Shown here: positions 1 through 5,406 of the stretch, piece by piece
Layout of the letters: every line of letters begins with the position of its first letter
Position numbering within the stretch: the first letter of the stretch is position 1
Assembly (NCBI GenBank): GCA_944384865.1
Contig: CALWVC010000089.1
Coordinates: forward strand, 1-6,137
DNA: 6,137 bases
Origin: an uncultured Clostridia bacterium
GTDB lineage: Bacteria; Bacillota; Clostridia; Oscillospirales; Acutalibacteraceae
Direction: 5' to 3'
Translations under genes and position numbers: made by a program
Notes under the pieces: model-generated
What the model was told of the DNA's origin: nothing
Database searches by the model: none
What the model saw: only the letters and a program-made list of their open reading frames with translations

Positions 1-167
1 TCTTACCACCGCTGTTTTCAAAACATTGATAAATATCAATCAGGCGTTGGTTTCATCAATTATTTTCGCATTTGTGCAAAAACAACCATACAAACAGCCA
101 TTCCTTTAACGATCGATATTCCGGTCAAAACGAGACGGCCATAAGGGCGGCACCAAATAAGGAAGTT
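1..167. other. Left-edge region with no supportable gene
   Basis: No convincing gene is visible here. On the plus strand one frame is open from the edge to a TAA at 107-109 (35 residues, partly hydrophobic), and another is open to a TAA at 142-144. Either could be the tail of a gene lying to the left, but neither carries a recognisable motif. The minus strand has only very short frames. The one clear structure is the palindrome at 26-39, listed separately. Base composition is AT-rich like the adjacent HD gene. Confidence 0.4.
26..39. promoter_or_regulatory. FNR/CRP-type palindromic operator candidate
   Basis: The sequence TTGATAAATATCAA is a perfect match to the FNR-type consensus TTGAT-N4-ATCAA. 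The dyad extends one base on each side (ATTGATA-AA-TATCAAT, 25-40). In FNR/CRP-family regulation such a site lies near a promoter of a gene switched by oxygen, redox or a small ligand. The controlled gene is not visible and would most naturally be to the left on the minus strand. Because the site is AT-rich and short, chance occurrence or a plain hairpin is possible. Confidence 0.35.
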
Positions 168-206
168 AAGAAAAACACCCTCCGAAAGCGTTTGTTCCTT
201 CGGGGG
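168..206 (-). terminator. Intrinsic terminator of the HD-domain gene
   Basis: On the minus strand, four bases after the HD gene stop, CCCCCGAAGG pairs with CTTTCGGAGGG (one bulged A and one G-U pair) around an 8-base loop. It is followed by TGTTTTTCTT. The GC-rich stem plus T-rich tail fits a Rho-independent terminator. In the plus direction the same hairpin has only a weak T tail. Confidence 0.7.
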
Positions 207-209
207 ATG

Positions 210-704
210 TTAATTTGTGTAAGAGTATACGCATTTTGTCTCGTTAATTCCAAATTCTATCAGCAGATTACGATAGCGTTCCATTTCCCACTGTGCTATG
301 GGAAACGCAGTATTGTATAAACAGTGATCCATGACATCTGCATCTTTCAATAATTCGTCATATGGTTCGTGCATGTGTGTTTTATCACGATGTCTTGAAA
401 TAGCGGTAGTAACTATTTTAATTTCGTCATCACTATATAACCTCATTGTTTTCAATATCGTTTCTGCTTGTTTTGCACCCTTTGCAGCGTGATTCTCGCT
501 GCTGCCGCCGGACATATAAAATATATCATGAAGCATTCCACAGGTTGCGGCAAGTTCAACATTCAAATTCCTTTTCATAGCTAACAATGTACAAAATCGT
601 GCAACGCCATACATATGAGAGATATACATACGGATATGATCTGATTTCTCATTCAAAATAATATTATCAATTTTATTGCGTAATATTTCAAGCCGATTTT
701 CCAT
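210..704 (-). CDS. HD-domain metal-dependent phosphohydrolase, uncharacterised
   Basis: This 164-residue soluble protein carries an HD-superfamily arrangement: His30, the His59-Asp60 doublet in a GMLHDI context, His72 in an NHAAKGA segment, His105 in SRHRD, and a KDADVMD motif (Asp121-Asp126). These are the positions that bind the metal ion(s) in HD phosphohydrolases, which hydrolyse phosphomonoesters or diesters of nucleotides and related compounds. The substrate cannot be told from sequence. The ATG start is supported by an AAGGAA ribosome site about 7 bases upstream. The gene lies 143 bases downstream of nrdR on the same strand and has its own terminator at 168-206. No strong promoter is seen just upstream, only a TATATT at 725-730 without a good -35 box, so read-through from nrdR is possible. 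Its codons are clearly more AT-rich than those of the ATPase and pflA, which hints at a different origin or lower expression. The family call is firm and the function open. Confidence 0.85.
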   Translation of the reverse strand: MENRLEILRNKIDNIILNEKSDHIRMYISHMYGVARFCTLLAMKRNLNVELAATCGMLHDIFYMSGGSSENHAAKGAKQAETILKTMRLYSDDEIKIVTTAISRHRDKTHMHEPYDELLKDADVMDHCLYNTAFPIAQWEMERYRNLLIEFGINETKCVYSYTN

Positions 705-779
705 AAATTATTCCTTGCAAAACGAATATAGAATGATTCCACTCACAGTATCTCATATGTCCTGCACCGCAGCAAGCAG

Positions 780-802
780 GGAATTTGTATCGCACAAATT
801 CC
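780..802. repeat. Perfect inverted repeat between nrdR and the HD gene
   Basis: GGAATTTGT and ACAAATTCC form a perfect 9-base dyad around a 5-base spacer (ATCGC on the plus strand). Neither side has a T tract, so it is not a standard terminator. It could be an operator for the HD gene, an RNA-processing hairpin in an nrdR-HD transcript, or part of a dispersed intergenic repeat. Confidence 0.6.
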
Positions 803-847
803 AATAGATAAAATTTCCTTAGCTGGCGTTGGCAATAACGGCAATCG

Positions 848-1312
848 TTATTTTTTGTTTTTATCATTCAAAATTTTGCTAAGTTCTTCCATGAATGTAT
901 TGATATCGCGGAATTGCCGGTAAACCGACGCAAAACGAACATACGCCACCTCATCGATGTTTTTCAGTTCGTCCATCACCAGTTCACCGATTTTCATCGA
1001 GGTCACTTCTCTGTCCAACGAATTTTGCAAAGAGGCTTCGATGCGGTCTGCTGCGCGTTCAATGGTATCCACCGAAATCTGGCAGCCCTCCGCCGCCTTC
1101 AGCATTCCGTTGATTAACTTATTGCGATCAAAGGTCTCCCTGGATTTATCCTTTTTGATCACAATCACAGGCAGGCTTTCAATGATTTCATAGGTTGTAA
1201 ACCGTTTATGGCAGCCGATACACTCGCGCCGGCGGCGAATCCGCTCGCCCTCATCGGTGGGTCTCGAATCAATTACCTTACTTTCCTCGTAACCGCAATA
1301 CGGGCATTTCAC
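848..1312 (-). CDS. nrdR: Transcriptional repressor NrdR
   Basis: NrdR is a nucleotide-sensing repressor that binds NrdR boxes upstream of ribonucleotide reductase genes and shuts them down when dATP is plentiful. The 154-residue length is normal for the family. The N-terminal zinc ribbon is complete, with Cys3, Cys6, Cys31 and Cys34 in the CPYC and CIGC pairs. The basic stretch around residues 24-29 (RIRRRR) and the RFTTYE motif at 37-42 are typical. An ATP-cone domain follows from about residue 47 to 139, ending in the family motif VYRQFRDI. The start codon is GTG: the family always begins one residue before the K/R-C-P-x-C motif, and AGGAG lies 10 bases upstream. A three-codon ATG frame overlaps this start (see findings). 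A sigma-A promoter lies at 1343-1371. No reductase gene is in the window, so its targets lie elsewhere. Identification is secure. Confidence 0.97.
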   Translation of the reverse strand: MKCPYCGYEESKVIDSRPTDEGERIRRRRECIGCHKRFTTYEIIESLPVIVIKKDKSRETFDRNKLINGMLKAAEGCQISVDTIERAADRIEASLQNSLDREVTSMKIGELVMDELKNIDEVAYVRFASVYRQFRDINTFMEELSKILNDKNKK

Positions 1313-1320
1313 CTGGTCAT
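1309..1320 (-). other. Three-codon reading frame overlapping the nrdR start
   Basis: The minus strand reads ATG ACC AGG TGA, and its TGA shares two bases with the GTG start of nrdR (GTGA). The same AGGAG serves both: it sits only 2 bases before the ATG and 10 bases before the GTG. If translated, it would be a minimal M-T-R leader with start-stop coupling to nrdR. The 2-base spacing is unfavourable, so it may be incidental. Confidence 0.25.
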
Positions 1321-1342
1321 CACTCCTACCTCAGTTTGGTCA

Positions 1343-1371
1343 ATAATAACATATTTTATCTGATTTTTCAA
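1343..1371 (-). promoter_or_regulatory. Sigma-A promoter of nrdR
   Basis: On the minus strand TTGAAA (1371-1366) and TATTAT (1348-1343) are separated by exactly 17 bases, each one or two bases from consensus. Transcription would start near 1336, giving a leader of about 25 bases that contains the AGGAG site. Position and spacing fit nrdR well. Confidence 0.75.
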
Positions 1372-1507
1372 CTCTTTTTTATAAACACACCGACAACGCG
1401 ATTGCCCTAAATTGCATCTATATACGTTACTGCGTCATATGTTCCGGCGTTTATCCGTCACTGCATACTGAAATGAAAAAATGGTTTATTTTCCAATATT
1501 TTATCAG

Positions 1508-1536
1508 TTTTCAAAAACGGCATTCTATGATACAGT
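1508..1536 (+). promoter_or_regulatory. Possible promoter for the small membrane protein gene
   Basis: TTTTCA and TACAGT are spaced by 17 bases, each matching four of six consensus bases. An overlapping TATGAT (1526-1531) with TTATCA (1501-1506) at 19-base spacing is an alternative. Either would leave a leader of more than 110 bases before the start at 1659. The call is tentative. Confidence 0.3.
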
Positions 1537-1658
1537 AAACATAACCGGAGCGCAGAAAAAAGGCCGGATGCTATTGCAGCTCCTGCAGACCGCTGACCGG
1601 AACGTTTTCACTTTTTCAGCTGCGCTCATATCACTGCTCCGGAAAGGAAGATCCCGTA

Positions 1659-1907
1659 ATGCGCAACTTTTTAAAAACCCTGTCGCACCCCAGCCTTACA
1701 TCTTTCGGCCTATGGGTGCTGTTCAGCGGCGTTTTGCTGGCCATCCTGCTGATGGGCGCCGCGCTGTTCTGTACGCTGCTGCCGCCGGAGCAAACCGCAG
1801 CGCTGCCGCAACCGGACGAACTGGCGGACACTGCTCTTCGCTGTCTGGTGACGACCGCTATCGCCGGACTGGGCGCCGACCTGCTGATCCGCAGAAACCG
1901 TACATAA
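1659..1907 (+). CDS. Small membrane protein of unknown function
   Basis: I do not recognise a family. The 82-residue product starts with a short basic, amphipathic segment (residues 1-12) and has one strong transmembrane helix at about 16-41 (WVLFSGVLLAILLMGAALF core). A Pro/Glu/Gln-rich linker (42-56) follows, then a second, weaker hydrophobic segment (about 60-76), and the protein ends in a basic IRRNRT tail. By the positive-inside rule both ends may be cytoplasmic, giving a two-helix hairpin. The ATG is preceded by GGAAAGGAAG at a suitable distance, which makes it likelier to be real than the overlapping longer frame from 1481. Base composition resembles the ATPase. It ends 43 bases before a strong terminator and 301 bases before the ATPase start, in the same direction. 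A role linked to the ATPase is conceivable but not shown. Confidence 0.65.
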   Translation: MRNFLKTLSHPSLTSFGLWVLFSGVLLAILLMGAALFCTLLPPEQTAALPQPDELADTALRCLVTTAIAGLGADLLIRRNRT

Positions 1908-1950
1908 TACGACGAAATGTTCAAACAACGAACCTCAAATACAACGATAC

Positions 1951-1984
1951 AAATCGCTTCTGGTTTAGACAGGAGCGATTTTTT
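1951..1984 (+). terminator. Intrinsic terminator after the small membrane protein gene
   Basis: AAATCGCTTCTG pairs with CAGGAGCGATTT (one T-G pair) around a 7-base loop GTTTAGA, and the stem runs into TTTTTT. This is a textbook Rho-independent terminator for the gene at 1659-1907, separating it from the ATPase unless read through. Confidence 0.85.
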
Positions 1985-2208
1985 ACGTTTGAAAAAGATT
2001 GTTTCAATCGTTTTTTTCAAAGGCTTTGCCGGCGCAGGCCAAAACAGATCACGGCGGCTTTGCGGACAATCTTAATACGGATACATCCGTTTTGAAGCGC
2101 AGAATATACCGTCAAATCACATATTGCGCTTTTCCGTTACAGAATCGGGCATGTTCTTCCCGGGGCGCTGCATATATTGAAACAAGCAACCAACAAAGGG
2201 GTTTTTTG
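1985..2208 (+). other. ATPase upstream region with unassigned hairpins
   Basis: This region lies between the terminator and the ATPase start. Right after the terminator is a second hairpin: TTTGAAAAA-GATTG, a TTT loop, then CAATC and TTTTTCAAA with a GTT bulge (1988-2021). Further on, GCGC-AATAT and ATATT-GCGC form an imperfect dyad at 2097-2129. No strong -35/-10 pair stands out; TATATT at 2172-2177 is a possible isolated -10. I looked for the conserved elements of the yybP-ykoY manganese riboswitch, often found before such pumps, and did not find them. The ATPase frame is open upstream to a TTG at 1999, but the encoded residues look non-coding. Confidence 0.45.
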
Positions 2209-4839
2209 ATGGACTGGCAAAATCTTACTGCCGCCCAAACGGTGGAGCAGCTACATACCGATCCGGAACAAGGCCTGCCTGAAGCCCAGGTGGTCTGCCG
2301 GCTGCAAAAGTTTGGCGGCAATAAAATGCACGCAAAAAAGAAAAAAGGGCTGCTCTCTAAATTTTTAGACCAGCTTTGCGATTTTATGATCATCATTCTG
2401 CTGGCGGCAGCCGCCGTTTCCTTTGCCGTTTCTCTGTTACAGGGCGAAGCCGATTTTACCGACCCGATCATTATTCTGGCCATTGTGCTGCTGAATGCCG
2501 TCACCGGTGTATTACAGGAAAGTCGGGCGGAACACGCCATCGCCGCGCTGCAAAAAGTGACCGCGCCGGAAACGACGGTCATCCGCGCCGGAAAAACCAT
2601 GCAGATTCCGGCGGAAAACCTGGTTCCCGGCGATATTATCCGTTTAGAGGCCGGCGACCTGATCCCTGCAGATGCGCGGCTGCTGCATACCGTCGGGCTG
2701 AAAACCGAAGAATCGGCGCTGACCGGCGAATCCGTGCCGATTGAAAAGGATGCGACCAAAACACTGCAGGGCAAAACCGCATTGGCACAGCGCTGTAATA
2801 TGATTTACGCCGGTTGCGCCGTCGTTGCGGGCAGCGGATTGGCCGCTGTCTGTGAAACCGGGATGCAGACCCAGCTTGGCCGGATCGCCGATCTGATCAA
2901 TAACCAGCAAGACAGCATGACCCCCCTGCAAAAACGGCTGGCGCACACCGGAAAGCTGTTGGGGATCGCCGCCGTCGTCATTTGTGCGTTGATCTTTGTC
3001 ATGGGACTGATTCGCCATATTCCCGCGCTGGACACCTTTATGCTTTCTGTCTCGCTGGCCGTGGCGGCCATTCCGGAAGGACTGCCCGCTATCGTCACCG
3101 TCGTTCTGGCTTTCGGCGTGCAGAAAATGGCGAAAACCGGCGCGATTATCCGGCGGCTGCCCGCGGTAGAAACGCTGGGCAGCGCCACAGTCATCTGCTC
3201 TGACAAAACCGGTACGCTAACGCAGAATAAAATGACCGTCACCCGCGTCTGCGGCGCCGATGGCGCGCTGGATCCGCAATCCTCTGATTTCAGACAGGCG
3301 CTGGCTTTGGCGACGCTGTGCAACAACGCCACACTGGATCGCATTGACGGGACGCTCACCGCCAAAGGAGACCCCACTGAAACGGCGATTGTCTTAAAAT
3401 GCGCCGAAGGCGGCGTCACCAAGGCGGCGCTGGAGCAGCAGTATGTCCGTATCAAAGAACTGCCCTTTGATTCTGTGCGCAAACGGATGGTCACCGTTCA
3501 CCGCCATACCGGCGGCTATCGGGTGATCGTCAAGGGCGCGCCGGATATTTTACTGCCGCTTTGCAGCCGTTATAACCGCCAGAATACCGCCGAGCCGCTG
3601 ACGCCCGGTCTGCGGCAGCGCTTTGAACAGCGCAATCTGGATATGGCGTCGGATGCGCTGCGCGTATTGGGCGTGGCTTATAAAGACCTGCCTGCCGTTC
3701 CGGCGGGCAGTGAGCTGGAGCAGGATCTGATCTTTTGCGGCCTGATCGGCATGATGGATCCGCCCAGAGAACAGGTGCGCCGTTCGGTAGCGCTGTGCAA
3801 GCGCGCCGGCATTAAACCCGTGATGATCACCGGCGATCACAAACGCACCGCCTGCGCGATCGCCGCCCAGATCGGAATCGGCAGCGGGCAGCACTGCACC
3901 GCCGTTTCCGGCGAAGAGCTGGATCATATGGACGATCATACCCTGCGCCGGAATGTACAGAAATACGATGTTTTCGCCCGGGTCTCTCCGGCGCATAAAG
4001 TGCGAATCGTCAAGGCCTATCAGCAGCGGGGCGAGGTCGTGGCCATGACCGGCGACGGCATCAACGACGCGCCGGCGCTGAAAGCGGCCGATATCGGCTG
4101 CGCTATGGGCCAAAACGGCACACAGGTTGCCAAATCCGCCGCGGATATGGTGCTGACCGACGACAACTTTTCCACCATCGTGGCCGCTGTTAAGCAGGGG
4201 CGCGGCATTTATGACAACATCCGCAAGGCGGTGCATTTCCTGCTGTCCTGCAATATCGGTGAGATCCTGACCATTTTCATCGCCTCGCTTTGCGGTCTGC
4301 CCACGCCGCTGATCGCCATTCAGCTGCTGTGGGTCAATCTTGTAACCGATTCACTGCCGGCGATTGCGCTGGGGTTCGAGCCGGTGGAACCGGATGTGAT
4401 GTATCGAAAACCTGTCCATCCAAAGGCCGGCATGTTTTCCGGCGGGCTGGGTGTGGATATTCTGCTGGAGGGCTGCATGATCGGCGGTTTTACGCTGCTG
4501 GGCTTCCTGATCGGACGTACGCTGTTTGACGTCAGCGGTACTCCGTATGCAGGACGGACCATGGCCTTTTGTGTATTAAGCCTGTCACAGCTCGTGCATG
4601 CGTTTAATGTCCGAAGCAATCACTCGCTGTTCAAAATCGGTTTTTTCAGCAACCTTAAAATGGCAGGCGCGTTTGTAATATGCGCCGCCATGCAGGTCTC
4701 TGTCGTCGCATTTCCGCCGCTGGCCGCCGTATTTAAAACAGTTCCGCTCAATCTGCCGCAATGGGGCATTGTGATCCTGCTGGCTATTTTGCCGCTGATC
4801 GTTTGCGAGTTGATCAAACGATTCTTTAAAGAAGCATGA
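2209..4839 (+). CDS. P2A-type cation-transporting ATPase, probable Ca2+ exporter
   Basis: This is a complete 876-residue P-type ATPase of the SERCA/LMCA1/PacL group, which uses ATP to move Ca2+ (possibly Mn2+) out of the cytoplasm. A cation-ATPase N-terminal domain (about 1-50) precedes M1 (59-77) and M2 (84-104). The actuator domain carries TGES at 172-175. M4 has PEGLP (Glu290). The catalytic Asp332 lies in DKTGTLT, the nucleotide domain has KGAPD at 442-446, and the P domain has TGD at 541-543 and TGDGINDAP at 614-622. M5 keeps Asn682 and Glu685; M6 keeps Asn710, Thr713 and Asp714. With Glu290 these match the SERCA calcium ligands. The M8 ligand position, however, is Gln794 instead of Glu. 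Four more helices (about 750-866) complete ten. The ATG at 2209 is chosen because AAAGGGG sits 7 bases upstream and the protein then begins as the family does. It converges on rnpB, sharing the hairpin at 4928-4970. Ion specificity is inferred. Confidence 0.95.
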   Translation: MDWQNLTAAQTVEQLHTDPEQGLPEAQVVCRLQKFGGNKMHAKKKKGLLSKFLDQLCDFMIIILLAAAAVSFAVSLLQGEADFTDPIIILAIVLLNAVTGVLQESRAEHAIAALQKVTAPETTVIRAGKTMQIPAENLVPGDIIRLEAGDLIPADARLLHTVGLKTEESALTGESVPIEKDATKTLQGKTALAQRCNMIYAGCAVVAGSGLAAVCETGMQTQLGRIADLINNQQDSMTPLQKRLAHTGKLLGIAAVVICALIFVMGLIRHIPALDTFMLSVSLAVAAIPEGLPAIVTVVLAFGVQKMAKTGAIIRRLPAVETLGSATVICSDKTGTLTQNKMTVTRVCGADGALDPQSSDFRQALALATLCNNATLDRIDGTLTAKGDPTETAIVLKCAEGGVTKAALEQQYVRIKELPFDSVRKRMVTVHRHTGGYRVIVKGAPDILLPLCSRYNRQNTAEPLTPGLRQRFEQRNLDMASDALRVLGVAYKDLPAVPAGSELEQDLIFCGLIGMMDPPREQVRRSVALCKRAGIKPVMITGDHKRTACAIAAQIGIGSGQHCTAVSGEELDHMDDHTLRRNVQKYDVFARVSPAHKVRIVKAYQQRGEVVAMTGDGINDAPALKAADIGCAMGQNGTQVAKSAADMVLTDDNFSTIVAAVKQGRGIYDNIRKAVHFLLSCNIGEILTIFIASLCGLPTPLIAIQLLWVNLVTDSLPAIALGFEPVEPDVMYRKPVHPKAGMFSGGLGVDILLEGCMIGGFTLLGFLIGRTLFDVSGTPYAGRTMAFCVLSLSQLVHAFNVRSNHSLFKIGFFSNLKMAGAFVICAAMQVSVVAFPPLAAVFKTVPLNLPQWGIVILLAILPLIVCELIKRFFKEA

Positions 4840-4927
4840 TGTTTGAAGAATCTCACAAGTCAGATTACCGTGATCGCAATATCAAAGCATATCAGATGAT
4901 GCAATTTCAGTTCATGATGTATATTGT
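4840..4927 (+). other. 3' untranslated region of the ATPase gene
   Basis: This stretch of about 88 bases follows the ATPase stop and precedes the shared terminator. It is AT-rich, with short direct repetitions of ATGATG. I see no gene or conserved RNA in it. Confidence 0.4.
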
Positions 4928-4970
4928 AAAAAGCCGCAGGGATGGATTATACATCCACCCCTGCGGCTTT
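4928..4970. terminator. Bidirectional terminator between the ATPase gene and rnpB
   Basis: AAAGCCGCAGGG pairs with CCCTGCGGCTTT (4930-4941 with 4959-4970). An inner TGGAT/ATCCA stem continues after one A-C mismatch, closing a TATAC loop. On the minus strand the stem runs into TTTTTA, ideal for rnpB; on the plus strand it ends in TTTGTC, weaker but usable for the ATPase. It begins about 16 bases beyond the rnpB 3' end. Confidence 0.9.
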
Positions 4971-4985
4971 GTCGGTAAAACCGTT

Positions 4986-5317
4986 GCGAGTAAATCTGTA
5001 AGCCGAGTTCTGTCGTGCACGGTCATCTATCTTGGACGGACGTTGCCGCCCGCCTCCAGCCATTTTTCGGGGTAACGCCGAGCAGACGTATGCCCCCTGT
5101 CAATGTTGCATCGGATAGGGTTTACACGGCCGCGCAGTCTCCTGCGCGCCGGTGAGCTCTTACCTCGCCTTTCCACCCTTACCGCGCCAGGCGCGGCGGT
5201 ACCTTTCTGTTGCACTTTCCCTAGGGTCGCCCCCGGCGGCTGTTAGCCGTTATCCTGCTCTGTGATGCTCGGACTTTCCTCACCGGCCAAGCCGGCGCGA
5301 CCGCACAATTTACTCGC
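4986..5317 (-). ncRNA. rnpB: RNase P RNA, bacterial class A type
   Basis: This is the catalytic RNA of RNase P, which removes 5' leaders from precursor tRNAs. The ends are set by a perfect 10-base P1 helix: GCGAGTAAAT at the 5' end (5317-5308) pairs with ATTTACTCGC at the 3' end (4995-4986), giving about 332 nucleotides. Conserved elements appear in order: GAGGAAAGTCCGAGCA (CR-I), GGATAACGGC, GTGCAACAGAAAG (P10/P11), AAGGGTGGAAAGG, GGTAAGAGCTCACCGG, GTAAACCC (loop L15), a GCAA-tetraloop stem resembling P18 (tetraloop at 5046-5043), then AGATAGATGACCG and ACAGAACTCGGCTTA (CR-V). The P16/P17/P6-like segment and P18 favour class A, usual in clostridia. P12 appears short. L15 reads UGU where GGU is usual (see findings). 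A strong promoter lies immediately upstream and a terminator immediately downstream. Identification is secure; the exact ends are uncertain by a few bases. Confidence 0.97.
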
Positions 5318-5324
5318 GGGTCTC

Positions 5325-5353
5325 ATTGTAATATACCTGCGGGCGTTTGTCAA
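5325..5353 (-). promoter_or_regulatory. Strong sigma-A promoter of rnpB
   Basis: On the minus strand a perfect TTGACA (5353-5348) is followed after exactly 17 bases by TACAAT (5330-5325), one base from consensus. The predicted start, 7-8 bases downstream, falls at 5317-5318, precisely the first base of helix P1. This suits a highly expressed stable RNA that needs little or no 5' trimming. Confidence 0.9.
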
Positions 5354-5406
5354 GAGCGGAAGAGATCTGATCGCCTTAATCTGAAGAAACAAATCATATA
5401 GCGATG
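5354..5406 (-). other. Short spacer between pflA and the rnpB promoter
   Basis: This spacer has no convincing terminator for pflA. Only a small ATAGC/GCTAT dyad with a 3-base loop (5399-5411) spans the stop codon. pflA transcripts may therefore run on into rnpB, adding to its own promoter. Confidence 0.4.

Larger units (their letters stand above)
1313..1658. other. Divergent intergenic region between nrdR and the small membrane protein gene
   Basis: This 346-base gap separates leftward nrdR from rightward genes. It holds the nrdR ribosome site and promoter (1343-1371) and a weaker possible plus-strand promoter (1508-1536). A long plus-strand frame beginning with ATG at 1481 runs through it, but it has no recognisable domain and overlaps the better-supported 82-residue gene in another frame. 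No paired NrdR boxes were seen: ATCTATATACGT near 1416-1428 is only a partial resemblance to one. No tRNA or riboswitch was recognised. Confidence 0.5.

Noticed and set aside
2..109. C-terminal tail of an unknown plus-strand gene entering from the left
   Set aside because: 35 residues without any motif are not enough to support a gene, and another frame is open even longer.
834..852. AATAACG-GCAAT-CGTTATT hairpin followed by T6 on the plus strand, as a terminator
   Set aside because: The T tract is on the plus strand, where no transcript is expected to end. On the nrdR strand no T tail follows, and the stem is AT-rich and overlaps the nrdR stop.
1408..1432. Possible NrdR box (ATCTATATACGT) upstream of nrdR
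   Set aside because: It is only a partial match to the 16-base consensus, and the usual second box in phase is missing.
1481..2095. Plus-strand 204-residue open frame overlapping the small membrane protein gene
   Set aside because: It has no recognisable domain and looks like out-of-frame translation (Arg-rich, low-complexity). It also runs through the terminator at 1951-1984, and the 82-residue frame has a better ribosome site and a coherent membrane helix.
1999..2208. 70-residue N-terminal extension of the ATPase from a TTG
   Set aside because: The start would sit inside a hairpin with no ribosome site, the residues do not resemble the family, and the ATG at 2209 has AAAGGGG at proper spacing and gives the normal family length.
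3550..4236. Long minus-strand open frames inside the ATPase gene
   Set aside because: These are shadows of a GC-rich coding region whose plus-strand frame contains every P-type ATPase motif.
4836..5215. Short open frames on both strands across rnpB
   Set aside because: They overlap a highly conserved structural RNA and its terminator, and they encode nothing recognisable.
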